Shown piece by piece: positions 36,448-45,063 of a stretch of 64,000 nt of DNA. The position numbers were made by a program, and so were the translations under genes. Source of the DNA: Prevotella sp. (GTDB taxonomy: Bacteria > Bacteroidota > Bacteroidia > Bacteroidales > Bacteroidaceae); NCBI GenBank assembly GCA_017623155.1, contig JAGAPR010000002.1, positions 55,814 to 119,813 on the forward strand. The letters are read 5' to 3'. Below the pieces are notes generated by a model, which worked only from the letters and a program-made list of their open reading frames with translations, had not been told where the DNA came from and did not search any database. The stretch's first letter is position 1, and the number at the start of each line of letters is the position of its first letter.

Positions 36448-39255
36448 CTATTTCACTGTCACTTTATAGCTGTTATCACCTAACCTTATTATATATAGTC
36501 CGGGAGCAGGAAGCATAATTTTCTTCGTTGACTTCACCTTTTCGTCATATACAGTCTGTCCTGATATGCTACATACCATGAGCAATTGTTCTTTGTTGCC
36601 GGCATCAATGACGAGCGTTCTGCCGTTGAGCATGACGTGGCCCGACTTGTCCGCAATGTCGTCAATACCTGTTTCTTCCGACGAGATTGTAACAACCTTT
36701 ATTTTGTCTGACGGTTTAGAACGTAAGCTGCCGTTACACCCCGTAACCCGATAATAATATGTTGAAGACGGTTCCAGCCCTGTCACCTCTGCCCTGTCGG
36801 TGGGGTATGTATACTCCAAGGTATATCCTCCGGCAATATTCTCTTCACCTCCCCACTCCACGACAATATCGTCGAGTGCGAGCGACCCTTTGCCTTGCAT
36901 GTCATAATCTATACGCACAGCCTTGACACTTCCGGGTATGAAATCTATTTTAGTCACTAATCCACCTTGTTCGTTGACTACCGGAAGCGATACAAAGTTG
37001 CTCCAAACTCCTTTTTCGTCACATACGCTTACGATAATGCTATTTTCTTCGGATGCCTGCACTCCTCTGTGCCAAAAAGTAAGCGAATGAACGTCGGCCG
37101 AATAAGCAGGCGACTCAATATATCCGTTATCGGCAAAGCGCAGCGATGGTACGGCTTTTCCCGAATATACAGAATTTGCATAAGACAGCGTTGAATTGGT
37201 TTTCCATCCGACAGGCAGATTTTTCACTCCGCCGGTAAAGTCTACCGTATCGCGATTTGGTTCACCATGGGTTATTTCAAATATGTCAACGAGATATCCC
37301 GTGGCTTCTTCCATCATTTCCCATTGTGCCACAAACGACTTGTCTGTGATATTCCCGGCCGGCAATGCCTTGGGTGAAAGCCATTCGAACGTTGCTTCCG
37401 ACGTAGTCACGCTTACCTCATTAGAGGCTGCGCTCACCCCATTATCATCCACGGCATATATCACATAGTAATAGGTTGTTTCGGGATTAAGTCCCGTTAC
37501 TGCCGTTGCACGCACACCATCCGTTTCACGCATGTTGTAACCGTCAACAAACGAGGTCACAATGCGGTCCCCGGATGTAGTCTGCTTTGTATATACCGAT
37601 ATTTTATACGATGTGGCAACGGGCGACGGTTCCCAATTGGCTGTAAACGATATGCCCGTGACCTCAGTGGCTTCAAGAGCCATCACGGCATCCGGCAACG
37701 TACGTCCGCCGGCAACGGCAAACCGTATAATACCACCGCTCTCGGTAATATCCGTTATCGGCAGGTTGAGAGCCCGGCCGCTCCATGTGCGCATTGAGGG
37801 GTTGGTGTCATCGGTAAACGATGTCACATCGTCAGTTCCCGGAAAAGCATCGCCCGCACGTGAGTATTCACTACAGCGGTTGTCAGCCTCCTCAATGTCT
37901 ACATATTGATGAGACGGAGTGTTGTTTACCGAGTTTTGCTGCCATACATATTCATCGAAATCCACATGCCACACGAGCATTCCGTGCCCGGGAATGTATG
38001 TATCCCAGCCTGTCTGCTGACGGTTTTCGAGCAGAAAGAACTCATCGTCATCGCCCGTAGGAATGATACAAGCCTCGTTTTCGCTTATATTCTTTAATGT
38101 AATGTTACTCGGGCCATCAATAACCCGCGGGGTTATCCATCCGAGAGCATAACGCTCATAGGCCGAATACAACGGAGGAGTGCGCCCGTCATTATTATAA
38201 GGCCCGTAATCGAGCACCGACCATGCCCCGGGAGTGAATGCACTGGTATAACTTGTAGCATAAAGATCGGGCAACCCCATTACATGCGAGAACTCGTGAA
38301 TGAACGTGCCCACACCGTCGGGGCGATTGCCCTCCCACTCATTGCTGCACGCATAGCGGTCGAGTTGCACGCCATCGAAGAAGTAAGGCGTGTTCGTTGC
38401 CTCGGTGACATTCCATGAATGGGGCCACACCGTATTTGCCGAGCCGCCCGATGCCTCGCCACGTCCGGCATAAAAGACGAATACATTGTCTATATATCCG
38501 TCGCCATCGCGGTCGTACTTGGAAAAATCTATCTCGGCATCAAGTTGCTGACATGCCTCGATTACCATCTGTTCCGGATGGTTGTCATTGCCGGAATAGT
38601 CGTTTCCACCGTAATAGCTCATGTTCTGCGACAGGGTTATCGGGCCGTAAACATCAAACTCGGGAGTGAATTGTCCGCGGGAAGACTCACGGAAATAGTC
38701 GGCCGCACTACCCGTTCCACCGTAATCATTGAAATTTTTCTCATTCAGCATGCGGTTGAAATAATCATAAGAATCTGACAGATTAAACTTCACATCCTGA
38801 TATTCCACAAGCACCACAAGTCCTTTCTGTGCTCCTCGCGATGGAAATCCGGTATCGAAAAGTCCCACATTACGACGCGGGGCACGAGCTGGAATACGAT
38901 GCTTGTCGATATTCTCAAGAGCACCGGCCACAGCTTTCATATCCACTGTTTGAAGGAATGCAAGCGCCTCTGCGGTACGTTCGCCTACGGGACGTGCCTG
39001 TATGTCGGAACAAATTATTTCTCCACGCGGGTCGACATTGCCATAATAAAACTTATCCTCATTATTAATTAGCAGATAACCGTCTTCACTCAAATAGTGA
39101 TGAGAACGCTCATCACCAACAATACGCACTTTCAATTCCGTGCCATCGGATTGTTTCACTACCATAATACCGGGCTTTGCGGGAACTGCAAAAGCTGCGG
39201 TACATGCAAACAACGTCGCCGATAATATCAATATAGTAAGCTTTATTCTTTTCAT
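36448..39255 (-). CDS. Secreted M6-family metalloprotease with fibronectin III domains
   Basis: The 935-residue protein has a signal peptide (about 1-23), an N-terminal propeptide-like region with a YLINNEDKFYYG-type segment, and an M6 peptidase domain (about 140-450). The zinc-binding motif HEFSHVMGLPD (320-330) fits HExxHxxGxxD. SKYDRDGDGYIDNVFVFYAG near 245-264 carries a calcium-binding Asp cluster. Two fibronectin III modules follow (for example VTGLNPETTYYYVIYAVDD and VTGLEPSSTYYYRVTGC), and the C-terminal LYIIRLGDNSYKVTVK is a T9SS-like tail. M6 enzymes such as immune inhibitor A degrade host or bacterial proteins outside the cell. It lies between two huge secreted proteins and may process them or act on the environment; both are inference. 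Confidence 0.9.
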   Translation of the reverse strand: MKRIKLTILILSATLFACTAAFAVPAKPGIMVVKQSDGTELKVRIVGDERSHHYLSEDGYLLINNEDKFYYGNVDPRGEIICSDIQARPVGERTAEALAFLQTVDMKAVAGALENIDKHRIPARAPRRNVGLFDTGFPSRGAQKGLVVLVEYQDVKFNLSDSYDYFNRMLNEKNFNDYGGTGSAADYFRESSRGQFTPEFDVYGPITLSQNMSYYGGNDYSGNDNHPEQMVIEACQQLDAEIDFSKYDRDGDGYIDNVFVFYAGRGEASGGSANTVWPHSWNVTEATNTPYFFDGVQLDRYACSNEWEGNRPDGVGTFIHEFSHVMGLPDLYATSYTSAFTPGAWSVLDYGPYNNDGRTPPLYSAYERYALGWITPRVIDGPSNITLKNISENEACIIPTGDDDEFFLLENRQQTGWDTYIPGHGMLVWHVDFDEYVWQQNSVNNTPSHQYVDIEEADNRCSEYSRAGDAFPGTDDVTSFTDDTNPSMRTWSGRALNLPITDITESGGIIRFAVAGGRTLPDAVMALEATEVTGISFTANWEPSPVATSYKISVYTKQTTSGDRIVTSFVDGYNMRETDGVRATAVTGLNPETTYYYVIYAVDDNGVSAASNEVSVTTSEATFEWLSPKALPAGNITDKSFVAQWEMMEEATGYLVDIFEITHGEPNRDTVDFTGGVKNLPVGWKTNSTLSYANSVYSGKAVPSLRFADNGYIESPAYSADVHSLTFWHRGVQASEENSIIVSVCDEKGVWSNFVSLPVVNEQGGLVTKIDFIPGSVKAVRIDYDMQGKGSLALDDIVVEWGGEENIAGGYTLEYTYPTDRAEVTGLEPSSTYYYRVTGCNGSLRSKPSDKIKVVTISSEETGIDDIADKSGHVMLNGRTLVIDAGNKEQLLMVCSISGQTVYDEKVKSTKKIMLPAPGLYIIRLGDNSYKVTVK

Positions 39256-39568
39256 CTATCTTTTTGTCGCAAACAACCAAACTTTAGTTGCTTTTTAATT
39301 GAATACCAGTTTAATTTTAATCATTTTGTCAATAATGCCTACAAAGATATGTTTTTTATAGATATATTCACTTTTCATCCTCCTTATTTTAACTATATTT
39401 TACATAAATATATTACTTGCTTACAAATACTTGACTTAAATCAAAATACATTTAAAGGTAAAAGGGTAAAAAAGTAAAAAGGTAAAAAAGCCATGCGGCA
39501 TGAGCTTAAAACTACCCGCATGGCTTTTTTACCTTTTTACTTTTTTACCCTTTTACCTTTAAACAGTC
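39256..39568 (-). other. Gap between the VCBS protein and the M6 protease gene
   Basis: It holds the 48-bp-arm hairpin next to the upstream gene and an AT-rich stretch before the M6 gene that presumably carries its promoter, although no clean TAnnTTTG was found. No gene is seen. Confidence 0.6.
39451..39563 (-). terminator. Giant perfect hairpin after the VCBS-repeat gene
   Basis: Arms 39451-39498 and 39516-39563 are perfectly complementary over 48 bp with a 17-base loop. The arm is a GGTAAAAAA-type purine tract followed by GCCATGCGG. It begins 5 bp after the stop codon of the minus-strand gene and offers U-rich stretches inside the stem, so it can stop transcription, but it is three to four times longer than the other terminators here. 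Confidence 0.85.
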
Positions 39569-42500
39569 TTATTTGACAAAGACCTTCTTCACCGTACCGC
39601 CTGCTTTCACTATATAGAGGCCCGGTGCAAGGGCTATTCGTCTGTCGGCTGTGATGACAGAGCTGAACACGAGACGACCCTGCATGCTCACTACCGTTAC
39701 AGGAATGCGGCCTGTCACGTTACCTATTGTCACAGAGCCACGGCCGAGAATAATCTCGGGAGTACCGTCGGATATTGTTCCGCCGATGCCGTCGGTATAT
39801 GCCGACACGCTAACCGCGGCGGTCTGCTCCACTCCTGAACCGTCTATCGCACGGGCACGCACGGTTACCGTGCCTCCGGTGGTGTTGTCCTTGATTGTCA
39901 GCAAGCCGTCGGTGTCTATCGTGGCGAGCTCCTCTCCCTCTGCGATGCTCCATTCAACACGTGCCAGTGTGGCCATGAGCGGCATAATGTCGGCAGTGAG
40001 ATGCAGTCTTGTATAAGTGTCATCAAGAGTCATAACTCCCTCACGACTCGATATACCAATGCTCTGTATCATAGTCACGGCGTATGCCTCGGCACTACTT
40101 ATCACATTAGAAAGAGCTTCGCTGTTGTCAGACTGAGCCGCAAAGCCTTTACCCTTTGCACCCGATGCGGCACCGCCTTTAAGTCTGTATGCAATCGAAT
40201 AGTATGTCACCGCATCGGATGTGCGACGGTGAGTGTAGCTCATCGAGTGGCCTGACAGTGTCTCTATTGCCGCGAGATTGTCTTTCGAGTTGCCAGCAAA
40301 CACAGTGTACTGCTCTATGTCGGCACCGGCATACGGTGTCCAATGCAGGTTGATATCATTGCCAAGACCACGGTTTACCATCAGGTGAATGTTTCCATGC
40401 ACCGCACTGGCGGTACTCTCCGAGCCGTATGTCGTGGGCAGCGTGATGAGATAACGGTAGCTGCGCGTGTCGGGACGGCTGTCGGTGTCGATGAACGAGC
40501 CATCGGCAACAAGTGCTTCGCCTATCATCTCATACTTGTCCGACACCGAAGTCTCGCGGTATACGGCTACCTTGCCTGTGAACAGCGATGCATCGGGCAG
40601 AGTCATGGCGGCGTTCCAAGTGATGCGGTTCTTGCCGGTGGCACCGTCTACGCCCACCATGGTAAGCTCCGGACGGAAGCCCTCGCCAACCACTTCCACC
40701 TCATAAATCTTCGTCACCTGCTCGGTGAAGATGTCGTCTGTGTATTTCAGTATGAACGTATATGTGCCGTTGCGCTCGGCAGAGAATGATATTGTGTTGT
40801 CTGTTGTGTTGAATTGGAAGTCAAGACCCACTTGTGAGGCATACGTCAACTTGGCTCCCTCATTGCCTGTTGCTGCTGCCGGCATCGGCACCGTTATCGT
40901 GTTGCCGGCCAGAATGCGTGCGGGAATACTGATGTTAAGATCGGGCTGCGGAGCGATGCGTATCTTATGCTCGGCTGTCGCGGCACCGGCCGTCACCTTT
41001 ACCGTCTTCAATCCGGGAGTATCCCATGTTATGGTATTGCCTTGTATGCGTCCGCCGTCGGCATCAATAACGGGTTCAGCGCCGCTGTTGTCGTATATTG
41101 TATACATCAGTACCTGTCCCACTCCGCCTTTCTGCGGCATGGATATGAGTGCTTGGGCGGCAGGGGTGAACTCATAAATCTCCGAGAACGGCGAGTGGGC
41201 ATACCACGGGTCTATTGCCTGCACCTGTATCTCGTAGGTCCGGCCGGCCTCAAAGCGCCCCATGGGCACGGCTATCGACGAGCCGGAGCGATAGGTCAAA
41301 GTGCCTGTCAAGCCTGCCAAAGCCATATTTGACGCGGCGTTCAGCGGCGAGATGACATAGCTGTCTGCTCCCGTCTCACCTTTCTTTCGCACGCTTATGT
41401 TATAGCGCAAGCGGTTGGTAGCCGTCTCCGCGTCTGTTGCGCCGTTCCAGTTGATTACCACGTTGTTGCCCTGCATGTTGGCATAAACTTCGGTCGGAGC
41501 TGTCGGGGCGGTGTTGGCAAACCGCGAGTATACATATTTATTCTTCATATCCGGCGTTCCGTCACCGTTGGCATCCTGCATTTCTTCCATTTCCCAAGTG
41601 ATACTGTAATCGTCAACGAGCGCCTTCACGCCGCTGCTCAGCAAGATTGTGTCACTGCTTATCTGGTAATCGACGAGTCCGTCGTTGTCCCAATCGTGCA
41701 TAAGAGGTCTGCCGGGTAGATCTACCGGTGTTCCGAACGTCATGTCGGAATTGGACAACAGAGCTTTATAACCGGTCAACTCTTGACCTCCTTTGTTGAA
41801 AACGATGTCGGGATATCCGTCGCCGTTAACATCGGCGACGCTGCTCAGACGACCATCAACGTCGGGCAGACGCTCGAGAGTGAAGTTCATGTTGCCGTGG
41901 TTACGGTAAACATAGTTGGCATATTGATAGCCGCTTGCCCACGAGCCGCCGGTATAGAACGGGGCTACGATATCTATATAGCCGTTGCGGTTGAAGTCGC
42001 CGATGAGCATTCCTTCGTTGGGATAGGTGTAGTATGTCTCCGTATTGTCGGGCAGGGCTACTTTCTCATAACGGCTTCCGCCGAGACTTCTGTACATATA
42101 GCAGCCGTACCAGTAATCGATGCGCCCGTCGTTGTCGTAGTCGGCGGGATAGTATGTGTGGTAATCATTGGCTATCGTGTTGCCCTCGGTGTCGGTATTG
42201 AGTTGCTCTATGCGCTCGAATTCGAGGTCACCGCTGTTCACAAGCCACGGATAATACACGTTTCCGCTGCTTATCTTGTAGTGTCTTCCGTATATATCGG
42301 GCTGTCCGTCCATGTTATAATCGGCAATAAATATCGGCTCTACGTTAATGTCGGAAATACTGAACGACGGGTATTTGGAGAACTTACCGTTCTCGAAAGT
42401 GTATATATACCCTTCATATCCTTCGGCTTTGCCGTCCTGATTGAAGTCAAACACATCTCCGTTGTAGTCGCTGCGGGATACCAATTTGAGCGGCTCTACG

Positions 42501-44776
42501 TATACTTTCTCCGTGAAAGAGTTGCCTCCGGGCAGACTTGCCTCTATTGTCTTCCTGCCGGCAGTGGCGAATACGATCTTGGCCGTATTGCCGTTCTGCT
42601 CCACTATTCTGCCTTCCGGCATCATGGTGTATGTAAGTGTGCCGGCGGACAGGCTTCTCACTGTGAGCGTGTCGGCCGTGGCCATCTTGTTTCTGTCGGT
42701 GGTGAAGAGTGCGCTTGCGACAGTGTTCTCGAATGTGGCCGGCTCGCTCCAAGCACCGTTCATGCCGTTCGGGTCTGTGGCACGCACGCGGACAGCCATT
42801 TTCTCGAGCGGCCATGTGCCGGTGTTGGCTATTATCCATTTGTCGGTCGTGGTCTGCAAGAGTTGCGTCTTGCCTGCTCCTGTCACCTCAACGGTATATT
42901 TCAGGTCGGCAGCAGCACTCTCCTTGTCCGAAGTATCGTCCCACTCCACTTTCAACAGAGAGCTCTGTTTGTCGGCAATGACGCGCGGAGCTCCGGGGCG
43001 ACCGGGTGCGGTGTTGGCACGTTCGGCTTTCGGTGCATAGAGCACAGTCTTGCCGTTGACGTTGCTTGTATAGGCAAGTGTCTCCTGATAGCCGTCGCCA
43101 TTGAAATCTTTGAAGAACAAAGTGGTGTAAATTGCCGGATACATGCTACCCTCAAAAAGGTCGGTCGTGGTTATGGCGAAAGCCGCATCCCAATCCATCC
43201 TGAGATATTTTCCGGTATTTTTATCGTATGCGATGACCGTCGGGCGGCCGTTGTTGTTGATGTCTGTCGGGCGCAGGAACGTGTATTTGCCCTCAAACGA
43301 ACGCACGGTGCGCTTGAAAGTGCCGTCGCCGTTGTTGTGGAAGAAAGCGAGATAGGCGTATGTCTCACGGTCTGGCGTGTCCATCTGAAGCAATATGTCG
43401 AGCCGGCCGTCGCCGTCGAGGTCGCGACAGTACACAGCCGAAATATTGTTATTGTCAATCAGTTTTGTCTCCTTGAAACCGTTTCCTTCGCTCAGTTGAA
43501 GAGTCACGGTGCCTTTCTTGTTGTCATATACTATGAGGTCCGACTGCCCGTCGCCGTTCAAGTCGCACGGAGTCATGCTGCCGGAGATTGTCGCAGAGTA
43601 GTATCGTCCGTCCGGCAGAGAAAAGAATGAGTTGCCCGAGGGGTCGATAAAATCGGGATATCCGTCACGATTGATGTCGACGGCCTGCATCTGCTGCACC
43701 TCACCTACCGCCCCGAAGCCCACGTCGCCGAGCCATGCTCCGGTGAGAATGTCGCGTCCGCTACCCACGGTGAAAGCTCCACTGCCGCCTCCTCCATACA
43801 TTGCGTCTTGCAGTTCGGCTTTATCTGTCACCACATCGAACGACTTTGTCTCAAACGTTCCATCGGCAAGCTGTATGCAAGCCTTAGGCTCAAATCTCAG
43901 AGAACCGCCTTCATCCCATGTCTGCCACATACCGAATATATCCGGCCGGCCATCGCGGTTGATGTCGGCCGGCACGCCGTTGAGACGGTCGGGGATGTCC
44001 ACTGCCGTAAGTGTGTAGCCGTCTTTGCCGCTGTATGCCATGTAAGCCTCGTACTGTCCGGGGTCTGCGCTGCCGTCATACTTACCCTTGCACAGCAATA
44101 TGTCGGGTTTTCCGTCGCCGTTGTAGTCGTGAATGAATGTAGCGTCATTATCATACAGTCCCAATTCATCGGTGCCGTCGATATATATTCTCGGCACACC
44201 ATTGAAGTCGACCCATGCCACTCGATTGTCATAATGCGACGGTGCTTTCTCCGATGCTATGCCATACAGTTTGCCATCGGAATACATTATGCCCGAGGTT
44301 TGAGTCATAGGATTTGACGACGTGGCGGGACCGAGCCATGTATCTACGTCTTCCTGCGACGTAAAGCGGAACCAGTAGTCGAACACTTCCCACCTTTTTT
44401 CACCGTCTCCGAATACGCCCTTACTCTCTTTCATGTCCGGTTCGCGGTCGGCGGGCAGATAATCGGACATTGTCATCGACGGGTCATAATGACAGAAGTA
44501 ATAATACACGCCGTCGATAATCCTGATATTGGCCCTGTCTTCTGTAATGAGCGTGAAATAACGTCCGTCTTCCGGAATATTGGGAAGAGCCCCTTGTGGA
44601 TAATCATATACTATCCTGTCGAGTTTTTCTATGTGCTCCATGACTCCGTCGCCGTCTATATCGGCATAGAGGCAGGCTTGTTCCGCATACGCCGATATCG
44701 GTGTTTGCGTCTGTGCAGCGGCCTGCATCAACGACATACAGGCTGCAAGTGTTAGAAAAGATAATTGTTTTCGCAT
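39569..44776 (-). CDS. Very large secreted protein with VCBS/FG-GAP repeats, fibronectin III and Big_2-like domains and T9SS-type tail
   Basis: The start at 44776 was chosen because MRKQLSFLTLAACMSLMQAA is a signal peptide. The 1735-residue product is dominated by FG-GAP/VCBS repeats with calcium-binding DxDGDGxxD loops (DIDGDGVMEH, DYNGDGKPDILL, DLNGDGQSDLIV, DFNQDGKAEG, DINRDGYPDF), arranged in two blocks of about 600 and 280 residues that probably form beta-propellers. They are separated by fibronectin III-like modules. A PKD/Ig-like region and a Big_2-type domain (about 1590-1670) precede the tail GLYIVKAGGTVKKVFVK. Such proteins act as large calcium-dependent adhesins. It has a good promoter and ends at a 48-bp-arm hairpin. 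It is one of a group of four huge exported proteins here. Confidence 0.86.
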   Translation of the reverse strand: MRKQLSFLTLAACMSLMQAAAQTQTPISAYAEQACLYADIDGDGVMEHIEKLDRIVYDYPQGALPNIPEDGRYFTLITEDRANIRIIDGVYYYFCHYDPSMTMSDYLPADREPDMKESKGVFGDGEKRWEVFDYWFRFTSQEDVDTWLGPATSSNPMTQTSGIMYSDGKLYGIASEKAPSHYDNRVAWVDFNGVPRIYIDGTDELGLYDNDATFIHDYNGDGKPDILLCKGKYDGSADPGQYEAYMAYSGKDGYTLTAVDIPDRLNGVPADINRDGRPDIFGMWQTWDEGGSLRFEPKACIQLADGTFETKSFDVVTDKAELQDAMYGGGGSGAFTVGSGRDILTGAWLGDVGFGAVGEVQQMQAVDINRDGYPDFIDPSGNSFFSLPDGRYYSATISGSMTPCDLNGDGQSDLIVYDNKKGTVTLQLSEGNGFKETKLIDNNNISAVYCRDLDGDGRLDILLQMDTPDRETYAYLAFFHNNGDGTFKRTVRSFEGKYTFLRPTDINNNGRPTVIAYDKNTGKYLRMDWDAAFAITTTDLFEGSMYPAIYTTLFFKDFNGDGYQETLAYTSNVNGKTVLYAPKAERANTAPGRPGAPRVIADKQSSLLKVEWDDTSDKESAAADLKYTVEVTGAGKTQLLQTTTDKWIIANTGTWPLEKMAVRVRATDPNGMNGAWSEPATFENTVASALFTTDRNKMATADTLTVRSLSAGTLTYTMMPEGRIVEQNGNTAKIVFATAGRKTIEASLPGGNSFTEKVYVEPLKLVSRSDYNGDVFDFNQDGKAEGYEGYIYTFENGKFSKYPSFSISDINVEPIFIADYNMDGQPDIYGRHYKISSGNVYYPWLVNSGDLEFERIEQLNTDTEGNTIANDYHTYYPADYDNDGRIDYWYGCYMYRSLGGSRYEKVALPDNTETYYTYPNEGMLIGDFNRNGYIDIVAPFYTGGSWASGYQYANYVYRNHGNMNFTLERLPDVDGRLSSVADVNGDGYPDIVFNKGGQELTGYKALLSNSDMTFGTPVDLPGRPLMHDWDNDGLVDYQISSDTILLSSGVKALVDDYSITWEMEEMQDANGDGTPDMKNKYVYSRFANTAPTAPTEVYANMQGNNVVINWNGATDAETATNRLRYNISVRKKGETGADSYVISPLNAASNMALAGLTGTLTYRSGSSIAVPMGRFEAGRTYEIQVQAIDPWYAHSPFSEIYEFTPAAQALISMPQKGGVGQVLMYTIYDNSGAEPVIDADGGRIQGNTITWDTPGLKTVKVTAGAATAEHKIRIAPQPDLNISIPARILAGNTITVPMPAAATGNEGAKLTYASQVGLDFQFNTTDNTISFSAERNGTYTFILKYTDDIFTEQVTKIYEVEVVGEGFRPELTMVGVDGATGKNRITWNAAMTLPDASLFTGKVAVYRETSVSDKYEMIGEALVADGSFIDTDSRPDTRSYRYLITLPTTYGSESTASAVHGNIHLMVNRGLGNDINLHWTPYAGADIEQYTVFAGNSKDNLAAIETLSGHSMSYTHRRTSDAVTYYSIAYRLKGGAASGAKGKGFAAQSDNSEALSNVISSAEAYAVTMIQSIGISSREGVMTLDDTYTRLHLTADIMPLMATLARVEWSIAEGEELATIDTDGLLTIKDNTTGGTVTVRARAIDGSGVEQTAAVSVSAYTDGIGGTISDGTPEIILGRGSVTIGNVTGRIPVTVVSMQGRLVFSSVITADRRIALAPGLYIVKAGGTVKKVFVK

Positions 44777-44819
44777 AAGAGTACATTTTAAAGGGTACAT
44801 ACTATATATATTATAGTGG

Positions 44820-44850
44820 CAAAGGTATATGAAAAACGAAAACCACACAA
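44820..44850 (-). promoter_or_regulatory. Promoter of the VCBS-repeat gene
   Basis: On the minus strand TTG at 44850-44848 and TACCTTTG at 44827-44820 are spaced by 20 bp. The start codon is 44 bp downstream of the -7 element. Confidence 0.6.
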
Positions 44851-44927
44851 TAACGGTTTACCGTGATTTTTTACATATAATCCGAAGTGTAAAATGACGA
44901 ATACAGAGTTATAGGGCGGTTCAAAAA

Positions 44928-45050
44928 AAGGTTCTTGCGCACAATAGGGACATATTCTTGTATTTGTCCGTAAAAAAAACAATCACTTATTATCAGTGTG
45001 TTACAAGCGGATAAATACAAGAATATGTCCCTATTGTGCGCAAGAACCTT
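44928..45050. repeat. Long inverted repeat (43-bp arms) after the DUF4450-like gene
   Basis: Arms 44928-44970 and 45008-45050 match with one mismatch over 43 bp around a 37-base loop. It begins 13 bp after the stop of the minus-strand gene at 45064. The arm starts AAGGTTCTTGCGCACAATAG. It could be a terminator or a short non-autonomous palindromic mobile element; no target duplication or U-tract was found. Confidence 0.8.
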
Positions 45051-45063
45051 ATTTAATACCCCT

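Noticed and set aside
41783-43630. 615-codon plus-strand frame opposite the VCBS-repeat gene
   Set aside because: Repetitive codons of the VCBS gene keep the opposite frame open; the product has no signal peptide or known motif.
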